Of a DNA stretch of 15,119 nt, positions 1 to 6,545 are shown piece by piece. Under the pieces are notes generated by a model, which was not told where the DNA came from, did no database searches, and saw only the letters and a program-made list of their open reading frames with translations. The DNA lies in NCBI GenBank assembly GCA_045590715.1, contig JAZNRO010000051.1, positions 1 through 15,119 of the forward strand, given 5' to 3'. How positions within the stretch are numbered: the first letter of the stretch is position 1; each line of letters opens with the position of its first letter. The position numbers and the translations under genes are program-made. The DNA comes from RGIG5579 sp045590715 (lineage in GTDB: Bacteria > Bacillota > Clostridia > Oscillospirales > SIG627).

Positions 1-1
1 C

Positions 2-892
2 GGTGCCATTGTATTTGACCCCCTTTCCCATGCCCCCTCTTATCCTAGGGAAGATACGAAAATGAAGGCTCCCGCCACCAAAAATGCTGGCGGCGGTCCT
101 ACTGCTACGGGTCTTGTAGCGGCGCAGAAATTGGGCGAAGATACCGCTTATATCGGTGTTTTGTCCGGTGACAGTGCCGGTCAGTATCTGCTTGCGGATT
201 TTGAAAAGTACGGCGTGAAAACCGATCTGATCGAAGTAAAAGAAGGTTTCCGTTCTTTTACCTCTGTTCTTTGGCTTTGTGCCGACAGTGCAAGTCGCAC
301 CTGCGTTTTTGACAAAGGCAATTTGCCCCCTCTGGTACTAAATGATGAGCAAAAAAAGGCCATCTGTGATGCTGAAATTCTGATGGTAGACGGCAATGAA
401 ATGTCTGCCGCAGTGGAAGGGGCCAAAATCGCAAGAGAAAACGGTACGAAAGTACTTTACGATTGCGGCGGCCTTTACGACGGCGTGGAGAATCTTTTAA
501 AGCTTACGGATATTATGATCCCTTCCGAAGAATTTGCCCTTTCTCAAACCGGTACTTTTACCGCGGAAGATGCGGCGAGAGCTCTCTTTGATACCTATCA
601 TCCCCAGATCGTTGTCATTACCCAGGGTAAAAAAGGCGGCATTCTGTACAACGGCAAAGTAATGACTTCTTATCCCGCTTTTCCCGTGGAGGCAGTAGAT
701 TCCAACGGCTCCGGCGACGTGTTTCACGGCGCTTTTGCGGCGGCAGTAGTGAAGGGGTATGCACCTTTGCAGTGCTGTATCTTTTCAAGCGCCGTTTCCG
801 CCTTAAAGTGCACCGGAGTAGGCGCCAGAGAAAGCGTTCCTTGTCTTGACAAGACGATAAATTTCTTAAAGGAGAACGGTTATGAATTTTAA
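2..892 (+). CDS. PfkB-family carbohydrate kinase (5' end outside window)
   Basis: This is a ribokinase/PfkB-fold sugar kinase that transfers phosphate from ATP to a sugar or sugar acid in the cytoplasm. The reading frame is open to the window edge: the codons before the ATG at 62 continue the fold (a GAIVFDPLSH... stretch), so that ATG is internal and the true start lies upstream. The glycine-rich substrate-binding segment (NAGGGPTATG) follows at about 83-115. The C-terminal PfkB signature DSNGSGDVFHGAF is at 698-736, with the catalytic base Asp at 716-718. It overlaps the next gene by 11 bp, so the two are co-translated. Beside iolB it could play the role of IolC (5-dehydro-2-deoxygluconokinase), but the sequence lacks features that would let me name the substrate. 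Family assignment is firm; specificity is unknown. Confidence 0.9.
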   Translation, partial: GAIVFDPLSHAPSYPREDTKMKAPATKNAGGGPTATGLVAAQKLGEDTAYIGVLSGDSAGQYLLADFEKYGVKTDLIEVKEGFRSFTSVLWLCADSASRTCVFDKGNLPPLVLNDEQKKAICDAEILMVDGNEMSAAVEGAKIARENGTKVLYDCGGLYDGVENLLKLTDIMIPSEEFALSQTGTFTAEDAARALFDTYHPQIVVITQGKKGGILYNGKVMTSYPAFPVEAVDSNGSGDVFHGAFAAAVVKGYAPLQCCIFSSAVSALKCTGVGARESVPCLDKTINFLKENGYEF

Positions 893-1676
893 GAAGTCCT
901 ACAAGCCTCAGAAAGGCTATACCAAAATTTGTAAAATCGGCGAGTGTTCTTTAAAGAAACTGGAATTCGGCATCATTGAACTTCCTGCCGGTGAGAAGCT
1001 TTCCTTCTATACGGAAGATAAAGAAACTGCTTTTATTATGCTGGAGGGCCGTTGTAACGTTGAAGTAAACGGCGAAACTTGGGAAAACGTCGGAAACAGA
1101 AAGAACGTTTTCGAAAACCGCAAGGCAGAGTGTTTCTATATGGGAAGGGAACAGGAACTTGTCATTATCGCAGTAGAGAAGATCAAGATCGCCGTTTGCG
1201 CCACTCCCGTTGCCGAAAAGACCGAACCCCAGCTTCTCCGTGAAGACCGTGTTCCCTTAAAGCTTTTAGGTGAAGTTCCTTTCCAGAGAGAAACCAGTTT
1301 TCTCATTGACGGAACCACCAACGCCAAGGTTCTTACCATTGGCGAGGCTTACTGTACCGAAGGCAACTGGGCAGGTTTCCCGCCTCATAAGCACGATGTC
1401 AATGATATGCCCAATGAATGTATCGCGGAAGAAATTTATTACTTCCTCTTTGATCCCGCCCAAGGATTTGGTGTTCAGTGTGTTTATACTGCTGACGGCG
1501 AAATCGACGAAGCCTATCGTGTTAAGAGCGATGATCTGGTAGAATTTCCTTACGGTTATCACACTACCGTTGCCACTCCCGGCTACAAGTCTTACTTTTT
1601 GTGGCTAATGGCAGGCGACTATCAAGGCTTTAACAGAAGCAGCGATCCGGAGCATGCCTGGATCGAAAATCGCTAA
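882..1676 (+). CDS. iolB: 5-deoxy-glucuronate isomerase, IolB family
   Basis: IolB converts 5-deoxy-D-glucuronate to 2-deoxy-5-keto-gluconate in myo-inositol catabolism and belongs to the KduI/IolB bicupin family. The 264 residues match the usual IolB length (about 270). The second cupin carries the metal site: PPHKHD with His169 and His171, a Glu in AEEIYY (183/184) and His227 in PYGYHTT. The flanking EEIYY, YGYH and LWLMAG segments are characteristic of IolB rather than KduI. The start ATG has an AAAGGAG ribosome binding site inside the end of the upstream kinase. No other iol genes (IolD, IolE, IolG, IolJ) are in the window, so the pathway may be complete upstream or the enzyme may serve a variant uronate route. 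The family is clear; the exact substrate is inferred. Confidence 0.85.
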   Translation: MNFKKSYKPQKGYTKICKIGECSLKKLEFGIIELPAGEKLSFYTEDKETAFIMLEGRCNVEVNGETWENVGNRKNVFENRKAECFYMGREQELVIIAVEKIKIAVCATPVAEKTEPQLLREDRVPLKLLGEVPFQRETSFLIDGTTNAKVLTIGEAYCTEGNWAGFPPHKHDVNDMPNECIAEEIYYFLFDPAQGFGVQCVYTADGEIDEAYRVKSDDLVEFPYGYHTTVATPGYKSYFLWLMAGDYQGFNRSSDPEHAWIENR

Positions 1677-1686
1677 AAAGAAACGG

Positions 1687-1713
1687 ATAGAGATATGCCT
1701 AGCATATCTCTAT
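1687..1713. repeat. 12-bp perfect inverted repeat between iolB and the FGGY kinase
   Basis: Arms at 1687-1698 and 1702-1713 are perfectly complementary (ATAGAGATATGC) around a 3-nt loop. No T-run follows on the + strand, so it is a poor intrinsic terminator. It ends 4 bp before the -35 box of the next promoter. It could be a regulator site, an mRNA-stabilising 3' hairpin for the iolB transcript, or both. Confidence 0.7.
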
Positions 1714-1717
1714 TCTA

Positions 1718-1746
1718 TTGAAAAGCATAAAAATTTGATTTATAAT
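1718..1746 (+). promoter_or_regulatory. sigma-A promoter for FGGY kinase-ETF operon
   Basis: A -35 box TTGAAA (1718-1723) and a perfect -10 box TATAAT (1741-1746) are separated by 17 bp. The start site would be near 1753, giving a short leader before the AGAGAGGAGA ribosome binding site (about 1760-1769) and the ATG at 1776. So the kinase and ETF can be expressed separately from the upstream iolB transcript. Confidence 0.75.
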
Positions 1747-1775
1747 GTAGGTAAGAAAAAAGAGAGGAGATCGAA

Positions 1776-3251
1776 ATGAAATATCTTTTAGGGATCGATT
1801 TCGGCGGCGGTGCATCCAAAGCCACCCTCATTGATACAAAGGGCAATATTATTGCAGAAAGCACGGCAGAGTACCCCACGCTTTACCCGGTGCCCGGTGC
1901 CTGCGAGCAGTCACCTGAGGACTGGATTTCTGCGCTTTGCGATAATACCAAAGCCTTGTTTGAAAAAAGCGGTATCAAGGCCCAGGATATTTTGTGCATT
2001 TCTTTGGATTCTGCCACCCATACCTCTCTTGTATGCGATGAAAACTTCAGGCCTCTTCGCAACGCCATGCACTGGACCGATACCAGAAGCAGAAAAGAAG
2101 CAAACGCCTTGTTTTCCAAGCACGGCGAAGAGATCTTTCAAAAAACTTTTCATAAGCCGGATACCATCTGGACCTTGCCCCAGCTTTTGTGGCTGAAGAA
2201 TAACGAAAGGGAGCTTTTTGAAAAGATTCGTTATATCTTCTTTGAAAAAGACTATATCCGCTTCTTTCTTACCGGGGTTTTCTGTACGGACTATATTGAG
2301 GCAGAGGGCAGTATGCTCTTTGACTGCAATACCATGCAGTGGGACCCCTGGCTATGCGGTCTTGCCGGCATTTCCGTAGAGATGCTTCCAAAAGTGGTTT
2401 CTCCTACGGACGTGATCGGTTCTGTTACCCCTTTAGCCGCAAGTGTTACCGGTCTGAAAGAGGGAACTCCCATCATTTGCGGTACTACCGATACGGTGAT
2501 GGAAGTTTTTGCCAGCGGTGCCGTGAAAAAAGGGGATATCACCGTAAAACTTGCAACAGCCGGCAGAATTTGTGTCATTACCGATCAGCCTTATCCTGAT
2601 CGCCACCTGGTAAACTATTCTCACGTTGCCAAAGGACTTTGGTATCCGGGAACCGCTACCAAAGCCGCTGCTTCCAGCTATCGCTGGTACAGAGATACCT
2701 TCGGCTCAAATTACGAAGAGTTAAACGAAGGTGCTGAAAATGTGGCAATCGGATGCGATGGAATGATCTTCCATCCTTACTTAAACGGTGAACTGACCCC
2801 TTATGCCGATCCCATGCTTTGCGGTAGTTTTACCGGTGTCAGATCCACCCATACAAAGGGCCATTTTACCAGAGCGGTACTGGAAGGCGTTGCCTTATCT
2901 CTTCTCGACAGTAAGCTTTATTTGGATTCTCTGGGTATTGGTTACAATTCTACCGCTACCTTGATCGGCGGCGGTGCCAAAGGCGTTCTTTGGAGCCAGA
3001 TCACAGCCGATGCTCTTGGCATTACGCTGAAAATTACCGAAAGCAGTGATTCTTCTCTCGGTTCGGCTATGCTTGCGGGTATTGCCTGCGGTGTTTTCCA
3101 AAGTCCCGAAGAAGCCGTAGAGAAATGCGTAAAGCAAAAGAGAGTTGTAACACCAAATCCAGAAAATACGGCAAAATACGCCCTTCTGTTCCGGGAGTAT
3201 AAGAAGATCCACGATGCCCTTGCCCCCATTTATCAGGAGAGAGAACTGTGA
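1776..3251 (+). CDS. FGGY-family carbohydrate kinase, xylulokinase-like
   Basis: This is a cytoplasmic FGGY sugar kinase of 491 residues, the usual length for xylulokinases. The N-terminal ATP phosphate-binding loop is IDFGGGASKATLID (7-20). The substrate segment MHWTDTRSR (98-106) resembles the W-x-D-x-R region of XylB. The catalytic Asp is expected at 239 in CGTTDTVMEVFASGAV. The C-terminal half has the adenosine motif LIGGGAKGVLWSQITAD (396-412) and the GSAMLAGIACG segment (429-439). The gene has its own promoter and overlaps the downstream ETF gene by GTGA, so the two are translationally coupled. There is no isomerase beside it, so D-xylulose is not assured. FGGY kinases also act on other ketoses, polyols and sugar acids, and the company of iolB and an ETF argues for a non-standard substrate. 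Confidence 0.88.
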   Translation: MKYLLGIDFGGGASKATLIDTKGNIIAESTAEYPTLYPVPGACEQSPEDWISALCDNTKALFEKSGIKAQDILCISLDSATHTSLVCDENFRPLRNAMHWTDTRSRKEANALFSKHGEEIFQKTFHKPDTIWTLPQLLWLKNNERELFEKIRYIFFEKDYIRFFLTGVFCTDYIEAEGSMLFDCNTMQWDPWLCGLAGISVEMLPKVVSPTDVIGSVTPLAASVTGLKEGTPIICGTTDTVMEVFASGAVKKGDITVKLATAGRICVITDQPYPDRHLVNYSHVAKGLWYPGTATKAAASSYRWYRDTFGSNYEELNEGAENVAIGCDGMIFHPYLNGELTPYADPMLCGSFTGVRSTHTKGHFTRAVLEGVALSLLDSKLYLDSLGIGYNSTATLIGGGAKGVLWSQITADALGITLKITESSDSSLGSAMLAGIACGVFQSPEEAVEKCVKQKRVVTPNPENTAKYALLFREYKKIHDALAPIYQEREL

Positions 3252-4636
3252 AAATCGTGGTTTGTATCCGCCAGGGTCTGGATGGGGAAATTAGTCCCTT
3301 CGATGCCTGCGCTTATGAAGCGGCGCTGAAAATTCCCGGCGCGGAAATCACCCTTCTTTCTATGGGTCCCATATCCGCAAAGGATTTTCTCCACCGTCTT
3401 ACCAGACTCGGTGCCAGGAAAGCCATTCTTTTGTCCGATAAAGCCTTTGCCGGATCTGATACCCTTGCCACTGCGTACACCCTTTCCCTTGCCATGAAAA
3501 AAATCTGTCCTGATCTTATTTTTTGCGGCAGGCAGACTCTCATTGGGGATACGGGTCAGGTAGGACCCATGCTTTCCGTGTATGCAGAAACCGATCTTAT
3601 TACCAATGTCATGGAGATCTTAACTGTCAGCGAAAGGGAAATCACCTGCGTTACCAGAACCCAAGGGGAGATCACCGCAAAATTTCCTGCACTGATCACA
3701 GTTGAAAAGATCAATACCCTTCGTTTTCCCAGTATCCTTTCAAAGCTCGGAGAAGTAGAGGTATGGAGCGGGGAAGACCTGGGCGCAGATCCCGGTCGTA
3801 TCGGCCTTACCGGATCACCTACCAGAGTACTTCAGTCCAGAGAAAATGAAGGCGGTAAAAGAAAATGTACTTTTATCAAGCCTTCTGATCTTCGCTTTGT
3901 TGTGGAAGAAGGACTGAAAAAGAATAAAGAACGCTTCACCCCCAAGATCTCACAAGAGAAACTAAAAAAAGTTTTCATTGTGGGAGAAGGACCGAGAGCT
4001 TATGCCCAAAGCGTCAGTGATGATATTACGGTGCTTTCTGACTCTTCTATGGACCATATTATCCGCCGTATAAAGGAAGAAAAGCCAAACGCCGTTTTGT
4101 TTGGCAGTGATGAGAAGAGCAAAACCTTGGCCGCAAGGATCTCTGCAAAGCTTAATTTGGGCCTTTGTGCCGACTGTACCGCTCTTGAAACCGACGGCGA
4201 GAAATTTTTGATGCTAAGGCCCGCCCTTTCCGGCAGTGTGATAGCTAAAATCGAAAGTCTTACCACTCCCGCCATAGCAACGGTCAGAACGAAAAAGGAA
4301 TCCGGAGATCTTTTCGTATCCGTAGGCTTTGGAATGAAGGATCAGGTAGAAAAGGTAAAAGCTTTTGCGAAAAAAATCGGTGCAGAGCTAGGTGCCTCCC
4401 GCAAAGCGGTGGATCACGACCTGATGCCCTATGAATACCAGGTTGGCCTTACCGGAAAGACCGTTAGCCCACCCGTGTATATCGCCATCGGTATTTCCGG
4501 CGCCGTGCATCACATCGTTGGTATGCAGCAGGCCGGCACGGTCATCGCCATCAATCCGGATAAAGACGCTCCCATCTTTGAATATGCAGACTTTGGCATC
4601 CTTGCAAAATTTGAAGATATTGAAGAATTATTATAA
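3248..4636 (+). CDS. fused electron transfer flavoprotein, beta-alpha single chain
   Basis: One 462-residue chain joins an EtfB-like half to an EtfA-like half. Residues 1 to about 200 are EtfB: SPFDACAYEAAL, LLSMGP (36-41), LLSDKAFAGSDTLATAY (61-77) and CGRQTLIGDTGQVGP (93-107). These resemble the beta-subunits of bifurcating clostridial ETFs, in which beta binds FAD rather than AMP. Residues from about 236 are EtfA: a compact domain I (LFGSDEKSKTLAARISAKL, CADC) and a complete FAD domain with ASRKAVDHD (383-391), YQVGLTGKTVSPPVYIAIG (397-415), GISGAVHH and INPDKDAPIFEYADFG (435-450). Domain I seems to lack about 40-60 residues relative to ordinary EtfA. Translation starts at a GTG overlapping the kinase stop codon, after an AGGAGAG site. 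No acyl-CoA or hydroxyacid dehydrogenase partner is present, so the electron donor is unknown. Confidence 0.87.
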   Translation: MKIVVCIRQGLDGEISPFDACAYEAALKIPGAEITLLSMGPISAKDFLHRLTRLGARKAILLSDKAFAGSDTLATAYTLSLAMKKICPDLIFCGRQTLIGDTGQVGPMLSVYAETDLITNVMEILTVSEREITCVTRTQGEITAKFPALITVEKINTLRFPSILSKLGEVEVWSGEDLGADPGRIGLTGSPTRVLQSRENEGGKRKCTFIKPSDLRFVVEEGLKKNKERFTPKISQEKLKKVFIVGEGPRAYAQSVSDDITVLSDSSMDHIIRRIKEEKPNAVLFGSDEKSKTLAARISAKLNLGLCADCTALETDGEKFLMLRPALSGSVIAKIESLTTPAIATVRTKKESGDLFVSVGFGMKDQVEKVKAFAKKIGAELGASRKAVDHDLMPYEYQVGLTGKTVSPPVYIAIGISGAVHHIVGMQQAGTVIAINPDKDAPIFEYADFGILAKFEDIEELL

Positions 4637-4668
4637 AAAAACACCACCCAATCGGGTGGTGTTTTTCC
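4636..4668. terminator. bidirectional intrinsic terminator
   Basis: A perfect 9-bp GC-rich stem (4641-4649 with 4654-4662, loop AATC) has an A-run on the left and a T-run on the right, so it can stop transcription from both sides. It lies between the converging ETF and DUF4097 genes. Confidence 0.92.
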
Positions 4669-4679
4669 TTTTTGCATGA

Positions 4680-5525
4680 TTATTTGATTTCCAGTTTGAT
4701 ATTTCCCGTATCCGTTTCCACTTTGCATATTCCGCCTGTAGTACTTTTTGGAACGTCAATAAATCCGGTTTCGCTTTCCGCCAAAAAGATCTTTTCAGAA
4801 AGAATGGTACCGGTAATGCTACCCGTATCGGTTTCTAATGAAAATTCACCGGCGTCGGACGAGATCAGTTTAATATCTCCCGTGTCTCTTTCAATACTAC
4901 ATTTTTCCGTAGCGATTACGCTGTTTATGGTAATATCGCCCGTATCTCCATCTGAATTGAGATTTTTGCACTGAAGATCTGTAAGATCCGTTTTACCGGT
5001 GGAGACGTGAAAGCGGGCATCATTTTTGCAAATCACGTCAGAAACTGTGATATCACCTGTAGAAGTAGAAAGATCCAGGGAGTCTGCGGTGATATTCTCA
5101 AAAAGAATATCACCCGTTTCTTCCCATACTCTTATGCTTTTGTACTCGTCCTCGGGAAGGAAAACGGTAATTTGGGGGGGAGCAAAGCTTATCCCTATAA
5201 AGTCATACCAATTTCTACGATCCAAAGGCTTAATGGTAAGCGTATCATCCATTACTTTCACCAAATATTGATTTTTTTCTTCTTCTAAACAAATTACTTT
5301 GCATTTCCCGTCTTCGGAAGGGGAGAAGGTAATATCTGCCGTGTCCGTATGAAGGGAGATCGAATGAAAATCTTCTCTTATTTCGTAGCTTTGCGTGACA
5401 AAGCTTTTCGTACCGAGTTTGGTAAAGTCCCAAGAATTTTTTTGCATGGCAAAAGAAAACAATATCATGCCCAGCGCTATGAGAAAAGCGGCCAGTAAAA
5501 CCCACAGTTTGGTAGATCTTTTCAT
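4680..5525 (-). CDS. membrane-anchored DUF4097 beta-solenoid protein
   Basis: The 281-residue protein has one N-terminal membrane segment (about residues 7-26) and a long extracytoplasmic region of the DUF4097 (putative adhesin/LiaG-like) family. Its second half is a striking tandem repeat: the dipeptide TG, usually in a TGDI-like context, recurs at residues 137, 156, 176, 195, 215, 234, 253 and 273. Each step is 19 or 20 residues, as expected for rungs of a right-handed parallel beta-helix. The start overlaps the DUF1700 stop codon by ATGA and has an AAGGAGAAGG site. It is the last gene of the padR operon. The family often sits with PadR and DUF1700 genes and is linked to envelope stress or adhesion, but no biochemical role is established that I can assign here. 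Confidence 0.85.
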   Translation of the reverse strand: MKRSTKLWVLLAAFLIALGMILFSFAMQKNSWDFTKLGTKSFVTQSYEIREDFHSISLHTDTADITFSPSEDGKCKVICLEEEKNQYLVKVMDDTLTIKPLDRRNWYDFIGISFAPPQITVFLPEDEYKSIRVWEETGDILFENITADSLDLSTSTGDITVSDVICKNDARFHVSTGKTDLTDLQCKNLNSDGDTGDITINSVIATEKCSIERDTGDIKLISSDAGEFSLETDTGSITGTILSEKIFLAESETGFIDVPKSTTGGICKVETDTGNIKLEIK

Positions 5526-6124
5526 AATACCTTCTCCTTTTTCAAAAACAGATTTTTCACCCGGATTGCGATTTTCTTCGTCAGGCTCACAACCAGTTTC
5601 GTAATCGCTTTACAGAAGAAAAACGTCAAAACGGAAAGGCCTGCGAAAATAAGCCCCATACCAAAGACGGCAATTCCGGTTATGATATTGTGATTGATAG
5701 AAAAGATGATTCCTGCAATGGATAGTCCAATGAAAGTGGCTGCAAAGGATATAAAGACCGCCCAAAAGGAAATGATAACAGACCAGAGTCCGGCATACAG
5801 AGAAAAAATCACGGAAAGGACGGCGAATCCCAGGGAAAGCCAGATGGGAGAGCCGAGCACCAAAAGGATCGTTTCCAGTACCGTCAGTCTTCTTTGAGGT
5901 TTCATTCTTTCTTTTGCGATCTTTGTAAGAGGAATCTCCGAAATGATTTGATTTACAATGTCTTCCACCGAGCCGATGGCCCCGACAGCTTCATCCTCTG
6001 AAAAGCCGTCTTCCATTTTGTCATCAATGATCTCACTGTAAAAATTCAGGCGTTCTTTTAGTTCCTCTTGAGGCAGTCCGGAGAGGGAAATTTGGAGTCT
6101 TGAAAGAAATTCTTGCTTTTTCAT
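5522..6124 (-). CDS. DUF1700/HAAS-domain membrane protein
   Basis: The 200-residue product has an N-terminal HAAS-type helical domain (about 1-70; MKKQEFLSRL, LPQEELKERLNFYSEIIDDK, GFSEDEAVGAIGS) followed by three to four hydrophobic segments (about 85-185) and a basic tail. I chose the ATG at 6124 because it overlaps the padR stop codon by ATGA and follows an AAAGGAGGAA ribosome binding site. An in-frame start further upstream at 6175 would lie deep inside padR with no site. HAAS domains are thought to associate with PadR-like regulators, so this protein may tie the regulator to the membrane or signal to it. That last point is inference from the family's genomic pairing. Confidence 0.85.
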   Translation of the reverse strand: MKKQEFLSRLQISLSGLPQEELKERLNFYSEIIDDKMEDGFSEDEAVGAIGSVEDIVNQIISEIPLTKIAKERMKPQRRLTVLETILLVLGSPIWLSLGFAVLSVIFSLYAGLWSVIISFWAVFISFAATFIGLSIAGIIFSINHNIITGIAVFGMGLIFAGLSVLTFFFCKAITKLVVSLTKKIAIRVKNLFLKKEKVL

Positions 6125-6435
6125 TTTTCTTCCTCCTTTGTGACAAATCGGTAGATGGATAAGATTTCTTGCCATTCTTTTTTGAAATCTTCAATTCGCT
6201 TCGTACCTTCTTTGGTAATATGATAATATTTCCGTAGCCTTCCGCCGTGTTCACAGCTCCTGACGGTTAGCATATTCGCCGATTCCAGCCGCTTCAGAAT
6301 GGTGTATAGGGTAGATTCCGAAAGTAAAATATATTCACTTAGATCTTTTATGATCTTATATCCGTAAGAAGCTTCGTTTTTGATGGCGGATAATACACAA
6401 ACGTCTAAAAGTCCTCTTTTCAACTGAACGTCCAT
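6121..6435 (-). CDS. PadR-family transcriptional regulator
   Basis: This short PadR regulator has 104 residues, the size of the s-type, single-domain class. A winged helix covers residues 5-80, with the typical GLLDVCVLSAI opening, YGYKIIKDLSEY, the recognition segment SESTLYTILKRLESANML (39-56) and the wing HGGRLRKYYHITKEG. A short C-terminal helix (to 100) would mediate dimerisation. The ATG at 6435 follows an AAGAGGAGGT site and a consensus promoter. It is first in a three-gene operon with the DUF1700 and DUF4097 genes and probably represses its own promoter. No ligand can be predicted. Confidence 0.93.
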   Translation of the reverse strand: MDVQLKRGLLDVCVLSAIKNEASYGYKIIKDLSEYILLSESTLYTILKRLESANMLTVRSCEHGGRLRKYYHITKEGTKRIEDFKKEWQEILSIYRFVTKEEEK

Positions 6436-6451
6436 ACAATACCTCCTCTTG

Positions 6452-6488
6452 TGTAATACATCATATCACGAAGTATTGATTTTGTCAA
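6452..6488 (-). promoter_or_regulatory. padR operon promoter with overlapping palindrome
   Basis: On the minus strand, TTGACA (6483-6488) and TATGAT (6460-6465) are separated by exactly 17 bp. A palindrome TGTA-A-TACA (6452-6460) covers the end of the -10 box and the expected start site near 6453. PadR proteins bind short inverted repeats at their own promoters, so this is a candidate operator. The promoter is certain by consensus; the operator is inferred. Confidence 0.8.
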
Positions 6489-6502
6489 TTTGTTTTCCAG
6501 TC

Positions 6503-6540
6503 AAAAAAAATCGCCACAGCAAAATAAATTGCTGTGGCGA
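6503..6540 (-). terminator. intrinsic terminator of the GH123-nagB-nagA operon
   Basis: A perfect 12-bp stem (6511-6522 with 6529-6540, loop AATAAA) is followed on the minus strand by a run of eight T (6503-6510). It begins 5 bp after the nagA stop codon and insulates the padR promoter immediately beyond it. Confidence 0.93.
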
Positions 6541-6545
6541 AAATT

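Noticed and set aside
62..892. PfkB kinase as a complete gene starting at the ATG at 62
   Set aside because: The frame is open upstream and encodes residues expected before the glycine-rich motif, so the gene begins outside the window.
3248..4636. The short EtfA half as a sign of a decaying pseudogene
   Set aside because: The frame is intact, the FAD domain motifs are complete, and the reduction is confined to the first part of alpha domain I.
4780..5120. Recurring short motifs on the + strand (ATATC.CCCGT-like, about every 57-60 bases) that look like a CRISPR-type repeat
   Set aside because: They are the reverse complement of the codons for the TGDI protein repeat in the DUF4097 gene; the units are degenerate and in frame.
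5522..6175. Longer N-terminus for the DUF1700 protein starting at 6175
   Set aside because: It would overlap padR by 55 bases without a ribosome binding site; the ATGA junction at 6121-6124 is clearly the start.
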